Source: Blattabacterium cuenoti (lineage in GTDB: Bacteria > Bacteroidota > Bacteroidia > Flavobacteriales > Blattabacteriaceae). Taken from it: 64,000 nucleotides of DNA. A program made the position numbers and the translations under genes. Of the stretch, positions 1 to 9,347 are shown piece after piece (positions within the stretch are counted from its first letter, which is position 1; each line of letters starts with the position of its first letter). The stretch covers positions 164,286 to 228,285 of the forward strand of contig NZ_CP059200.1 of the NCBI RefSeq assembly GCF_014251755.1, given 5' to 3'. The notes beneath the pieces are model-generated. The model ran no database searches. It saw nothing but the letters and a program-made list of their open reading frames with translations, and was not told the origin of the DNA.

Positions 1-1
1 A

Positions 2-1285
2 ATTCTTGATTTAAAAAATAATTTACATGACATTGACTGGAATAGAGTTTCTTTTTATGAAAAAAAATTTCGACATGATGTCATGGCTCATCTATATGCT
101 TTTGGAGAAAAAGCAACTATAGCTAGACCGATTATTCATTTGGGTGCTACAAGTGCGTTTTTAGGAGACAATACGGATATTATTTTAATTCGTGATGGAT
201 TGGAAATTTTATTAAAAAAATTAATTAATGTAATTTTTCGTCTTAGAAATTTTACTCTAGAATATCATAATATTCCTACTTTAGCTTTTACTCATTATCA
301 ACCAGCTCAACTAACCACTGTAGGAAAACGTTCTGCTTTATGGTTACAAAGTCTTCTTTTAGATTTAGAAGAACTAGAATTTCGATTGAAAAATATTCGT
401 TTTAGAGGAGTAAAAGGAACTGTAGGTTCAGCAGATAGTTTCAAAGAATTATTTAATGGAGATTTACAAAAATTAAAAGATTTAGAAAAAAAATTATCTA
501 ATAAATTCAAATTTCAAAATGTATTTCCTGTAACAGGACAAACTTACGATAGAAAAGTAGATGCTCAGATATTAAATTTGCTATCCAATATCTCTATATC
601 TTCTCATAAATTTAGTAACGATTTGCGTTTATTACAAAATTTAAAAGAAATGGAAGAACCTTTTGAAAAAGAACAAATTGGATCTAGTGCTATGGCTTAT
701 AAACGGAATCCAATACGTAGTGAACGTATGGCCGCTTTAGCTAAATATGTTGTTTCTTTATCTAATAGTTCATCCTTAGTTGCAGCAACTCAATGGCTGG
801 AACGTACTTTAGACGATTCTGCAAATAGAAGATTGGTTATAGGACAATCATTTTTATCTGTAGATTCTATTTTAATGATTTGGAATCACATATTAGAAAA
901 TATTGTCGTATATCCCAAGATGATTGATAAACATATAAAAGAAGAACTTCCTTTTTTAGTTACTGAATATATTATTATAGAATGTGTAAAAAAAGGAGCA
1001 GACAGACAGGATATTCATGAAAGAATACGAATTCATTCTATGGAAGCAAATGATAAAATTAAACTAGAAGGAATAGAAAATGATTTTATTCAACGTATTT
1101 TACATGATAAAAAAATACCAATTCATGAAAAAAAAATAAATCAAATTTTAAATCCTAAAAATTTGACAGGATTTTCTTCAGATCAAACTTTAGAATTTAT
1201 TGATACAAAAGTTAATCCCATATTGAATCGTTTTCATTATTTAATTGATTTTGATCTATCTACTAATATAGAAAAACAAATTTAA
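2..1285 (+). CDS. purB: adenylosuccinate lyase, 5' end outside window
   Basis: Cleaves SAICAR to AICAR and adenylosuccinate to AMP in cytosolic purine synthesis. The frame is open from base 2, so the N-terminus (about 20 residues by comparison with the usual 445-455) lies outside the window; 427 residues are visible. The fumarase/aspartase superfamily signature GSSAMAYKRNP is at nt 680-712, the HLGATS substrate motif near nt 137, and the RHDVMAH segment, typical of PurB, near nt 72. It is first in a same-strand purine cluster, with purL starting 17 bases after its stop. Identity is secure from the signature and from context. Confidence 0.96.
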   Translation: MLDLKNNLHDIDWNRVSFYEKKFRHDVMAHLYAFGEKATIARPIIHLGATSAFLGDNTDIILIRDGLEILLKKLINVIFRLRNFTLEYHNIPTLAFTHYQPAQLTTVGKRSALWLQSLLLDLEELEFRLKNIRFRGVKGTVGSADSFKELFNGDLQKLKDLEKKLSNKFKFQNVFPVTGQTYDRKVDAQILNLLSNISISSHKFSNDLRLLQNLKEMEEPFEKEQIGSSAMAYKRNPIRSERMAALAKYVVSLSNSSSLVAATQWLERTLDDSANRRLVIGQSFLSVDSILMIWNHILENIVVYPKMIDKHIKEELPFLVTEYIIIECVKKGADRQDIHERIRIHSMEANDKIKLEGIENDFIQRILHDKKIPIHEKKINQILNPKNLTGFSSDQTLEFIDTKVNPILNRFHYLIDFDLSTNIEKQI

Positions 1286-1302
1286 ATACATGGATAAATA
1301 TA

Positions 1303-4300
1303 ATGAATTTCAGAATTTATATACAAAAAAGAAGCCCTTTTGATATTGATTCTAGAAAATTACACAATGAATTAAAGAATATGAATATTTCATTGTATAA
1401 TGATCTCATTATTTATTATATATATGATATATATAATATCAATGAAAAACTTTTTTTAGAAAGTTTATCAAAAGTTTTTGTAGATCCTGTAACAGATATT
1501 TTTCATAAAAAAATACATTTAAATACTTCTTCATATCTAATAGAAGATTTCCCAGAAAAATATGATGATCGAGCCCATGCAGCCATGCAATGTATAAAAG
1601 TAATCGATCCAAAATCAAACACCGTTTCTGTAAAAACTGGACGATTAATCGAATTCATTGGGATAAAAAAAAAACAGGATTTTTACAAAATTAAAAAATT
1701 TTATATCAAGTCATATTTGAATGCAGAAAACAAAAAAAATGATACAACAATTATAGATAATTTCATTAATTTTTCTGTTGAAAAAATAAAAAGTGTCCGT
1801 AATAAGTGGAATCTTTCTATGGACGTTAATGATTTATTCTTTATACAAAAACATTTTTTGTATAAAGAAAAACGAAATCCTACACCAGAAGAATTACGTA
1901 TATTCGATGTTTATTGGTCTGATCACTGTCGTCATACAACATTTTTTACCACATTAAAAGATATATCTTTTGATGGATCATTAAAAGAAACATATCAAAG
2001 TATTTTTTTTAAATATTTAAAAGATAGAGATTTAATAGGAAGATCAAAATATCCTATAAATCTTATGGATTTATCCAATCTTCCTTCTAAAATTCTTTAT
2101 AAAAAGGGAAAATTGACGAATTATGTTTCGTCAAATAATGAACATAATGCGTGTATGATAATGGTTAATGTAGATTTTCAAAAAAATAAAAAAAAAGAAA
2201 AATGGTATTTATTATTTAAAAATGAAACTCATAACCATCCTACTGAAATAGATCCTTTTGTAGGAGCTTCTACTTGTGTAGGGGGTGCTATTCGTGACCC
2301 TTTATCGGGTAGAGCTTTTGTTTATCAAGGAATCAGGTTAAGTGGAGCAGCTGATCCTACCAATTCTAAAACTATTGATGGAAAATTAACACAACATCAA
2401 ATTTGTATCGAATCGGCTCGTGGTTATAGTTCTTATGGAAATCAAGTAGGATTAGCCACAACTCATGTACACGAGATTTATCATGAAGGATATAGGGCAA
2501 AAAGAATGGAAATAGGCATGGTTGTTGGTGCGGTTCCTGTTGATTTTGTAAAACAAAATCAACCAAAAAAAGGAGATATCATTTTGTTAATTGGTGGTAT
2601 GACGAAAAAAGAAGGAATTGGAGGAGCTACAGATTCTTCTAAAAAACAAGATTCTGATTTTAGAAATTCTGTCCAACAAAAAGGAGATCCAATAATGGAA
2701 AGAAAGATTCAGAGATTTTTTAGAAAAAAAAAAGTTGTTTCTTTGATCAAAAAATGCAATGATTTTGGAGCAGGAGGAGCTGCTGTAGCTATAGGTGAAT
2801 TAAGTGATAGTTTAGTGCTTTATTTAGACAAAATTCCAGTAAAAAATGGAAAAAATATAGAACCTATAGACATTGCACTTTCAGAATCTCAAGAAAGAAT
2901 GGCCGTTATATTAGATCCCATAAATGTAGAAAAATTTATTCATTTTTCTCGTGAAGAAAATATTATGTCTGTACCTATTGGTAAAGTTACTGGTAATAAA
3001 CGTATTATTTTTTATTATAAAAAAAAAGAAATTTTTAATGTAAAAAGTTCTTTTTTGAATACAAGAGGATCTCATAAAGAAAAATCGGTTCTTGTAAATT
3101 CTCCTATTTCGATTTCTCCTTTTAATCAATCAAAAAAAATTATTTTCAGTAAAAAAACATTCTTAAATACTCTTTCTCAATTAAATATAGCTTCTCAAAA
3201 AAGTTTAGTGGAAATGTTTGATAGTACGGTGGGTTCTACTACCGTTTTAATGCCTTTTGGAGGAAAATATCAAATGACTCCATCTGAAGGAAGTGTTCAA
3301 AAAATTCCTGTTTTTAGAGGAAATACAAATACAGTTAGTTTAGTTTCTTGGGGTTTTCATCCTGAAGTTTCTGTTTGGAGTCCTTTTCATGGAGGATCTT
3401 ATGCAATTGTAGAATGTATTTCTAAAATAGTTTCTATGGGAGGAAATTATAGAAATATTTATTTTAGTTTTCAAGAATACTATCAGAAATTAGGAGATGA
3501 TCCAAAAAATTGGGGAAAACCTTTTTCTGCTTTATTAGGAGCTTATCACGCTCAAATGTCGTTTGAATTAGCTTCTATAGGAGGAAAAGATTCTATGTCT
3601 GGTACATATAAAAATTTTCATGTTCCACCAACATTGATCTCTTTTGGTGTAGCTACAGGTTTATGTTATAATATTATATCTCCTGAATTTAAAAAAGTAG
3701 GAAATAAAATTTATTTGTATTATCACCATCCATTAAAAAATGAAATGCCAGATTATGACTCCATCAAAAATGCCTATGACCATATTTATGAAGGAATTTG
3801 TTCCGGAAAAATTGTTTCAGTCAAAACAATAAAAGATGGAGGAATTTCCGTTGCTATTGCTAAAATGTCTTTTGGAAATTGTTTAGGAGCAGTCATTGAC
3901 TATAAAGATCATTTGCTTGAGACAAACATAGGATCCTTAATTATAGAATCTTCCTCTTCTATTTCAAATAATAATTTTATTCCAATAGGAGAAATTGTTT
4001 CTCAAAAATATTTAAATTTTAATGGAATATCTATTGATATAGATGAATCTATGAAAAACTGGTTAAAAACTTTTTCTTCTATTTTTTCTTATAACGAATT
4101 TAATAAAAATGAAGAAAAAACTGAAAAAATAAAAATAACAAGATCTAATTCTATCATATGGAAATGTAAAAATAAAAAATGGAAAAAAAAAGGAAAACCT
4201 CGTGTATTTATTCCTATATTTCCGGGAACAAATAGTGAATTGGAATCTATTCGTGCATTTGAAAAAGAGGGATCCATAGTAAAAACTTTAATCTTTAAAA

Positions 4301-4986
4301 ATAGAAATGATAAAGATATTATGGAATCCATATTTTATTTTAAAAAACATATAGAATCTGCACAAATATTTATGATATGTGGAGGATTTAGTGCAGGAGA
4401 TGAACCAGATGGAGCTGCTAAATTTATTGTATCTATATTACATAACCCATATATTCGAGAAGCCATTCGATCTTTTCTTGATCTAGATGGATTGATTTTA
4501 GGAATTTGCAATGGGTTTCAAGGATTAATCAAATCTGGATTATTACCTTATGGTAAAATTTGTTTGAGAAATCATAATTCTCCTACATTGACTTACAATA
4601 AAATAGAAAAACATATATCCCAATGTGTTCATATTAAAGTGATTTCTGATCATTCTCCCTGGTTAAATGGAATGAAAAATAAAATATATACTCTTCCTAT
4701 TTCTCATAGTGAAGGAAGATTTTATGCAAACAAAGAAACAATAAATACTTTATTGAATAAAAACCAAATAGCCACACAATATGTAGATTTAGAAGGAAAA
4801 CCTAGTTCAGATAGATTATATAATCCCAATGGATCTATTGGTTCCGTTGAGGGTTTATTAAGTGAAAATGGTAAAATATATGGAAGAATGACTCATCCAG
4901 AACGTTATGAGTATGGATTACTAAAAAATATTCCTAATATTCATAAGCATTCAATTTTTAAAAATGCAGTACAATATTTTTTATAA
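1303..4986 (+). CDS. purL: phosphoribosylformylglycinamidine synthase, single-chain
   Basis: Converts FGAR, ATP and glutamine to FGAM, step 4 of purine synthesis. At 1227 residues it is the large fused form (E. coli type), so PurS and PurQ are not needed. The synthase half shows WSDHCRHTTF near residue 205 and NETHNHPTEIDPF near 308. The C-terminal glutaminase has its nucleophile Cys in GICNGFQG near residue 1069, with His in SHSEGRF and the terminal THPER. It lies between purB and purE on the same strand. The coding sequence contains inverted repeats at 1837-1869 (15 bp), 2539-2563 (11 bp) and an AT-only one at 1414-1438. Confidence 0.97.
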   Translation: MNFRIYIQKRSPFDIDSRKLHNELKNMNISLYNDLIIYYIYDIYNINEKLFLESLSKVFVDPVTDIFHKKIHLNTSSYLIEDFPEKYDDRAHAAMQCIKVIDPKSNTVSVKTGRLIEFIGIKKKQDFYKIKKFYIKSYLNAENKKNDTTIIDNFINFSVEKIKSVRNKWNLSMDVNDLFFIQKHFLYKEKRNPTPEELRIFDVYWSDHCRHTTFFTTLKDISFDGSLKETYQSIFFKYLKDRDLIGRSKYPINLMDLSNLPSKILYKKGKLTNYVSSNNEHNACMIMVNVDFQKNKKKEKWYLLFKNETHNHPTEIDPFVGASTCVGGAIRDPLSGRAFVYQGIRLSGAADPTNSKTIDGKLTQHQICIESARGYSSYGNQVGLATTHVHEIYHEGYRAKRMEIGMVVGAVPVDFVKQNQPKKGDIILLIGGMTKKEGIGGATDSSKKQDSDFRNSVQQKGDPIMERKIQRFFRKKKVVSLIKKCNDFGAGGAAVAIGELSDSLVLYLDKIPVKNGKNIEPIDIALSESQERMAVILDPINVEKFIHFSREENIMSVPIGKVTGNKRIIFYYKKKEIFNVKSSFLNTRGSHKEKSVLVNSPISISPFNQSKKIIFSKKTFLNTLSQLNIASQKSLVEMFDSTVGSTTVLMPFGGKYQMTPSEGSVQKIPVFRGNTNTVSLVSWGFHPEVSVWSPFHGGSYAIVECISKIVSMGGNYRNIYFSFQEYYQKLGDDPKNWGKPFSALLGAYHAQMSFELASIGGKDSMSGTYKNFHVPPTLISFGVATGLCYNIISPEFKKVGNKIYLYYHHPLKNEMPDYDSIKNAYDHIYEGICSGKIVSVKTIKDGGISVAIAKMSFGNCLGAVIDYKDHLLETNIGSLIIESSSSISNNNFIPIGEIVSQKYLNFNGISIDIDESMKNWLKTFSSIFSYNEFNKNEEKTEKIKITRSNSIIWKCKNKKWKKKGKPRVFIPIFPGTNSELESIRAFEKEGSIVKTLIFKNRNDKDIMESIFYFKKHIESAQIFMICGGFSAGDEPDGAAKFIVSILHNPYIREAIRSFLDLDGLILGICNGFQGLIKSGLLPYGKICLRNHNSPTLTYNKIEKHISQCVHIKVISDHSPWLNGMKNKIYTLPISHSEGRFYANKETINTLLNKNQIATQYVDLEGKPSSDRLYNPNGSIGSVEGLLSENGKIYGRMTHPERYEYGLLKNIPNIHKHSIFKNAVQYFL
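1837..1869. repeat. 15-bp perfect inverted repeat, 3-base loop, inside purL
   Basis: Arms 1837-1851 and 1855-1869 (ttctttatacaaaaa and complement) flank cat; they encode FFIQKHFLYKE. Two lesser ones occur in the same gene: 1414-1438 (12 bp, AT only) and 2539-2563 (11 bp, loop 3). Confidence 0.95.
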
Positions 4987-5004
4987 TAAAAATTTCAATA
5001 AATT

Positions 5005-5499
5005 ATGAAAGTGGCTATATTTTTTGGAAGTATTTCTGATAAATCAATTATGAAAATAACAGCGGAAGTACTCCATAAATTTAACATAAGTTATAAATCT
5101 TATGTGATTTCCGCACACAGATTACCAGATATTTTATCAAATACTATAAAAAAAATAGAATCTGAAGGGACAGAGGTAATTATTGCAGGAGCTGGATTAT
5201 CTGCTCATTTACCTGGATTTATTTCCTCTAAAACGATCCTACCTGTTATAGGGATTCCAATTCATTGCAATAATAATTATGGATCCTTAGGAGGGATAGA
5301 CGCTCTTCTTTCTATAGTACAAATGCCAAAAGATGTCCCCGTTGCTACAGTAGGAATAAATAATTCTTATAATGCAGCTTTGTTTGCCATTCATATTTTA
5401 GCTATAAAATATAAAAATATAAGAAAATTATTGCTAGAATTCAAAATGAAAAAAAAGGAGAAATTTATAACTGAAATCAAGCAACATTTATTATCATGA
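5005..5499 (+). CDS. purE: AIR carboxylase / N5-CAIR mutase
   Basis: Makes CAIR, step 6 of purine synthesis. The 164 residues include GSISD (8-12), SAHR (36-39), GAGLSAHLPG (62-71) and GGIDALLSIVQMP (96-108). SAHR marks the class I fold that normally works on N5-CAIR made by PurK. No purK lies beside it, unlike in many bacteria where purK and purE are paired. Its AHLPG loop reads GLSAHLPG rather than GGAAHLPG, and the VATVGIN segment resembles PurE of Bacteroidales. It overlaps purC by four bases (ATGA), indicating translational coupling. Whether it can carboxylate AIR directly is not decidable here. Confidence 0.95.
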   Translation: MKVAIFFGSISDKSIMKITAEVLHKFNISYKSYVISAHRLPDILSNTIKKIESEGTEVIIAGAGLSAHLPGFISSKTILPVIGIPIHCNNNYGSLGGIDALLSIVQMPKDVPVATVGINNSYNAALFAIHILAIKYKNIRKLLLEFKMKKKEKFITEIKQHLLS

Positions 5500-6227
5500 T
5501 TGGTATCATTAAAAAAAATCTTTTATCAGAAGGAAAAACAAAAAAAATATATATAACTAATAATCCATTTGAAGTATTAATTCATCATAAAGATAATATA
5601 ACGGCTTTGAATGGATTAAAAAAAATTTTTTTACAAGACAAAGGAATTTTAAATAATGAAATCACTACATTAATTTTTCAATTTTTAAATTCTTTTGAAA
5701 TTAAAACTCATTTTATACGAAAAATAAATAACAGAGAGCAATTATGTCATAAAGTAAATCCAATTCCTTTAGAATTTGTTGTTCGTAATATTGTTTCAGG
5801 AAGTATGTCTAAACGTTTGGGAATCAAAGAAGGAATTTCTATATCAAATCCTATTTTTGAAATATTTTATAAAAATGATCAATTAAAAGATCCCTTAATT
5901 AATGATCATCATGCAGTATTTCTAAAAATTCTTTCTTATGAAGAATTAAATATCATTTATAGTATGACATTAAAAATTAACCATGTTTTAAAACAATATT
6001 TTTTAGATAAAAATATTCTATTGGTAGATTTTAAAATAGAATTTGGTAAAAATCATAAAAACGATATAATGCTTTCCGATGAAATCAGTCCAGATACTTG
6101 TCGTTTTTGGGATAAAAAAACAATGAAAAAATTAGATAAAGATTCATTTAGAATGGGATTCAAAGAAGAAGTATTTGACATTTATATGGAAATCTTAAAA
6201 AGATTGAATATAAATTCATCCATTTAA
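5496..6227 (+). CDS. purC: SAICAR synthetase
   Basis: Joins aspartate to CAIR with ATP, step 7 of purine synthesis. The 243 residues match the usual length. The ATP loop SEGKTK is at residues 11-16, RNIVSGSMSKR at 97-107, and the family signature SPDTCRFWD lies near the C-terminus. The start codon overlaps the purE stop, so the two are probably translated together. Only the ordinary low-GC codon use is seen; no domain is missing. Confidence 0.96.
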   Translation: MIGIIKKNLLSEGKTKKIYITNNPFEVLIHHKDNITALNGLKKIFLQDKGILNNEITTLIFQFLNSFEIKTHFIRKINNREQLCHKVNPIPLEFVVRNIVSGSMSKRLGIKEGISISNPIFEIFYKNDQLKDPLINDHHAVFLKILSYEELNIIYSMTLKINHVLKQYFLDKNILLVDFKIEFGKNHKNDIMLSDEISPDTCRFWDKKTMKKLDKDSFRMGFKEEVFDIYMEILKRLNINSSI

Positions 6228-6275
6228 ATAAATAATGGTACAAAGATTTTCTTTTTTCAAAAATTTTTCAAAAAG

Positions 6276-7712
6276 ATGATATATCAATTATATCCTTATA
6301 TTTTGAATAATAATGATTTTGATAAGTTTCATGATGAATGTGGTATTTTTGGGATTTATTCTCCTTATAAAGTAGATACCTTTTCTTTAATTCAATTTGG
6401 GTTATTTGCATTACAACATAGAGGACAAGAAGCTTGTGGTTTTTCGGTTTTACGAGATGGATTTATTATATCACATAAAAGCGAAGGACTTGTTTTAGAT
6501 TTTTTTAGAAAAATTTCAAATTCTGAATGTTATCATGGAAATGCTGTGATTGGACATACTCGTTATTCTACAGAAGGAGGACAAAGTAAAAAAAATATTC
6601 AACCTTTTTTTGGAGAAGATCCTTATGGAAAAAGTATTATATCTATAGTCCATAATGGAAATTTAGTCAATGCTACAAATATTCGTAACAAATTGGAATC
6701 CAAAGGAATAAATTTTATATCCGAATACTCAGATTCAGAAGTCATTTTACGTTTAATACAAAAATATTTATCAGAATCTGATAACAGTTTAGAAAAAGCG
6801 ATTCAAAAAACAACTATTGATATTAAAGGAGCTTATTCTGTGATTGTACTTATGGATAATAAAATGGCTGCATTTAGAGATCCAAACGGAATACGTCCTT
6901 TATGTTATGGAATGTTGAATGAATACACTTATATATTTAGTTCTGAAACTTGTGGAATAGATTCTGTTGGAGGGTTTTACGTGAGAGATTTATTACCAGG
7001 AGAAATGATCATTGTAGATCAAAAAAAATCAATTCAATTCTCTCTATTTACAGAAAAAAAAAATACAAAAAAAAGAATATGTTCTTTTGAATATATTTAT
7101 TTTTCTCGTCCTGATTCTTTAATTGAAAATATAAATGTTTATGAAATTCGTGAAAAAAGTGGAGAAAAACTTTATGAACAACATCCAGTAGAAGCAGATG
7201 TTGTTATTGGAGTTCCAGATTCTGGAGTTCCAGCTTCTATTGGATATTCTAAAGCTTCTGGAATCCCTTTCAAACCAATTTTAGTAAAAAATAAATATAT
7301 TGGAAGATCTTTTATTCTCCCTAAACAGGAAATGCGTGAAAAAATGGTAAACTTAAAATTAAATCCTATATTAGATGAAATAAAAGGAAAACGGATTGTG
7401 ATTATTGATGATTCTATAGTTCGTGGAACTACTAGTCGTAGATTAGTTTACATATTAAGAAAAGCAGGAGCTAAAGAAATTCATTTTAGAAGCGCTTCTC
7501 CTCCTATTATAGGACCATGTTATTTAGGAGTAAATACTCCTAGTAAAAAAGATCTCATCTCATACAATTATATTAATAAAAAAAATATAGAAAAAATTTT
7601 AAATGTAGATAGTTTAGAATTTTTAAGCATGAATAACTTGATAGATATTCTTGGAAGTATTCATTATTGTTTTGGTTGTTTTACCGGAAATTATCCAGTT
7701 CAAAAAAACTAA
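6276..7712 (+). CDS. purF: amidophosphoribosyltransferase
   Basis: First committed step: PRPP plus glutamine to phosphoribosylamine. At 478 residues it has an N-terminal Ntn-type glutaminase whose nucleophile is Cys22 (FHDECGIFGIY), so the first 21 residues look like a cleaved propeptide, as in the Bacillus subtilis enzyme. The PRPP-binding loop VIIDDSIVRGTTSRR is in the C-terminal half. Four cysteines at the positions that hold the 4Fe-4S cluster in the B. subtilis type are present (ICSFEYIYF, GPCYLGV, YCFGCFTG). The Fe-S assignment is inference from those positions. In-frame with the following purM but separated by a stop. Confidence 0.95.
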   Translation: MIYQLYPYILNNNDFDKFHDECGIFGIYSPYKVDTFSLIQFGLFALQHRGQEACGFSVLRDGFIISHKSEGLVLDFFRKISNSECYHGNAVIGHTRYSTEGGQSKKNIQPFFGEDPYGKSIISIVHNGNLVNATNIRNKLESKGINFISEYSDSEVILRLIQKYLSESDNSLEKAIQKTTIDIKGAYSVIVLMDNKMAAFRDPNGIRPLCYGMLNEYTYIFSSETCGIDSVGGFYVRDLLPGEMIIVDQKKSIQFSLFTEKKNTKKRICSFEYIYFSRPDSLIENINVYEIREKSGEKLYEQHPVEADVVIGVPDSGVPASIGYSKASGIPFKPILVKNKYIGRSFILPKQEMREKMVNLKLNPILDEIKGKRIVIIDDSIVRGTTSRRLVYILRKAGAKEIHFRSASPPIIGPCYLGVNTPSKKDLISYNYINKKNIEKILNVDSLEFLSMNNLIDILGSIHYCFGCFTGNYPVQKN

Positions 7713-7724
7713 TTTTATATAAAC

Positions 7725-8708
7725 GTGAAAAAAAGCAACAAAACTATATGCAACATTAATAAGATTATAGAAAATACTTATAACAATAGGGTAATGAGTA
7801 CGCTAGATCATTTTTCTAGTTTTTATAGAATATATGAATGTGGATATCAGGAACCTATTTTAGTATCTGGAGTTGATGGAGTAGGAACGAAATTACGTTT
7901 GGCAATTGACTGCAAAAAATATAGTGTGATTGGAGAAGATTGTTTTGCGATGTGTGCAAATGATGTTTTATGTCATGGAGCTCGTCCTTTATTTTTTTTA
8001 GATTATTTAGCTTGTGGAAAACTAGATTTTTTTATTGTAGAAAAAATTTTACAAGGAATAGCTATTTCTTGTAAAAAAACCAACACCTGTTTGATTGGAG
8101 GGGAGACTGCAGAAATGCCTGGAATTTATAAAAAATATGATTATGATATAGCTGGTTTTTGTGTTGGAATTGTAGAAAAGAATCATATAGTAGATGGTAA
8201 AAAATTAATTCAAGAAAAAGATATTTTGATAGGACTTCCTTCATCAGGTGTCCATAGTAATGGTTTTTCTATAATTAGAAATATTTTTTCTACAGAAGAT
8301 TTTATGAATTTTTTTCAAGAGAAACCGTTTTATGAAACGCTTTTAATTCCAACTAGAATTTATCATTATCCTATTCATGCTTTATTAAAAGAATTTTTTA
8401 TCCATGGATTGGCTCATATTACTGGAGGAGGAATATCAGATAATCTATATAGAATTCTTCCAGAAAATTTATCAGCTGTAGTGGAAAAAAAAAAAATTCC
8501 GATTCAACCTGTTTTCAATTATATTCAAAAAAAAGGAAATCTATCAGAACATAAAATGTGGAATACTTTTAATATGGGAGTAGGAATGATTATTGTTTGT
8601 TCTTTTCAAGAACAAGATTTGATTTTAAATCGACTTCATTTGTTAGGAGAAAAACCCTTTATTATGGGTCATATTGTAAAAAAAAATAAAGAAGTATTTT
8701 TGAAATAA
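7725..8708 (+). CDS. purM: AIR synthetase (phosphoribosylformylglycinamidine cyclo-ligase)
   Basis: Closes FGAM to AIR, step 5. The 327-residue product begins at a GTG. No ATG lies between the in-frame purF stop and this GTG, and the next in-frame ATG is too far inside. Conserved blocks are VSGVDGVGTKLRLAID, MCANDVLCHGARPLFFLDY, GGETAEMPG and HITGGGISDN. The usual N-terminal YKDAGVDI segment seen in E. coli PurM is not recognisable, so the protein starts about 20 residues short. It carries a 12-A run (8485-8496) and a quasi-palindrome at 8047-8076. Order between purF and purN supports the call. Confidence 0.93.
   Translation: MKKSNKTICNINKIIENTYNNRVMSTLDHFSSFYRIYECGYQEPILVSGVDGVGTKLRLAIDCKKYSVIGEDCFAMCANDVLCHGARPLFFLDYLACGKLDFFIVEKILQGIAISCKKTNTCLIGGETAEMPGIYKKYDYDIAGFCVGIVEKNHIVDGKKLIQEKDILIGLPSSGVHSNGFSIIRNIFSTEDFMNFFQEKPFYETLLIPTRIYHYPIHALLKEFFIHGLAHITGGGISDNLYRILPENLSAVVEKKKIPIQPVFNYIQKKGNLSEHKMWNTFNMGVGMIIVCSFQEQDLILNRLHLLGEKPFIMGHIVKKNKEVFLK
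8047..8076. repeat. 30-base quasi-palindrome inside purM
   Basis: Fifteen base pairs with no loop, of which 14 match and one is G-T, so the RNA could pair throughout. Centre between 8061 and 8062. It encodes LQGIAISCK. Confidence 0.88.
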
Positions 8709-8718
8709 AAATATTTTC

Positions 8719-9285
8719 ATGAAAAAAATAGCGATTTTTGTTTCTGGAAAGGGAACCAATATGAAACATATTTTCCAAGCAATTAAAAACGGAAAAATTT
8801 ATCATTCAATGGTCAATTTAGTGATTTCTGATAGATGGTGTAAAGCAATTCAATCTGCATTGAAAGAAAATATTTCAGTATTTTCTTTAATAAAAACTAA
8901 AAAAAAATTTCTTTCTAAAGAAATAGATAATATACTTGTAAGATACATTCCGGATATTATAGTTCTTTCAGGTTTTCTTTCTATACTTGATGCAGAGTTT
9001 TGTGAAAAATGGTTTAATAAAGTTATCAATATTCATCCTTCTCTGTTACCTAAATATGGTGGAAAAGGAATGTATGGAATAAAAGTACATCAAAAAGTTA
9101 TAAAAAATAAAGAAAAAATATCAGGAGCTACCGTTCATTATGTCACAAAAGACGTGGATTTAGGAGAGATAATTTTGAAAAAAACATGTATAATTGATTC
9201 AGGGGATACTCCAATATCTTTATCAAAAAAAGTTTCTATAATAGAAAAAGAAATATTAATTCAATCTATTAACAAACTTTTGTAA
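8719..9285 (+). CDS. purN: glycinamide ribonucleotide formyltransferase
   Basis: Transfers a formyl group from 10-formyl-THF to GAR, step 3. The 188 residues contain the phosphate loop SGKGTN (9-14), the catalytic NIHPSLLP with Asn104 and His106, and the DVDLGEI segment with the third catalytic residue. The folate donor can be supplied by the folD gene in this window. The gene starts ten bases after purM. It is complete; the family usually has 185-210 residues. Confidence 0.95.
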   Translation: MKKIAIFVSGKGTNMKHIFQAIKNGKIYHSMVNLVISDRWCKAIQSALKENISVFSLIKTKKKFLSKEIDNILVRYIPDIIVLSGFLSILDAEFCEKWFNKVINIHPSLLPKYGGKGMYGIKVHQKVIKNKEKISGATVHYVTKDVDLGEIILKKTCIIDSGDTPISLSKKVSIIEKEILIQSINKLL

Positions 9286-9347
9286 TTATTTATTAGGAAT
9301 AAATCATTCTATTATTATATATATACTTAAAAAGTAACGATGTATTT

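Noticed and set aside
1414-1438. 25-base palindrome of only A and T plus one G in purL
   Set aside because: Perfect 12-bp arms, but the sequence is alternating A/T, so it is weak evidence compared with the mixed-base repeats.
2911-3129. 72-residue - strand frame inside purL
   Set aside because: Low-complexity shadow of the purL reading frame.
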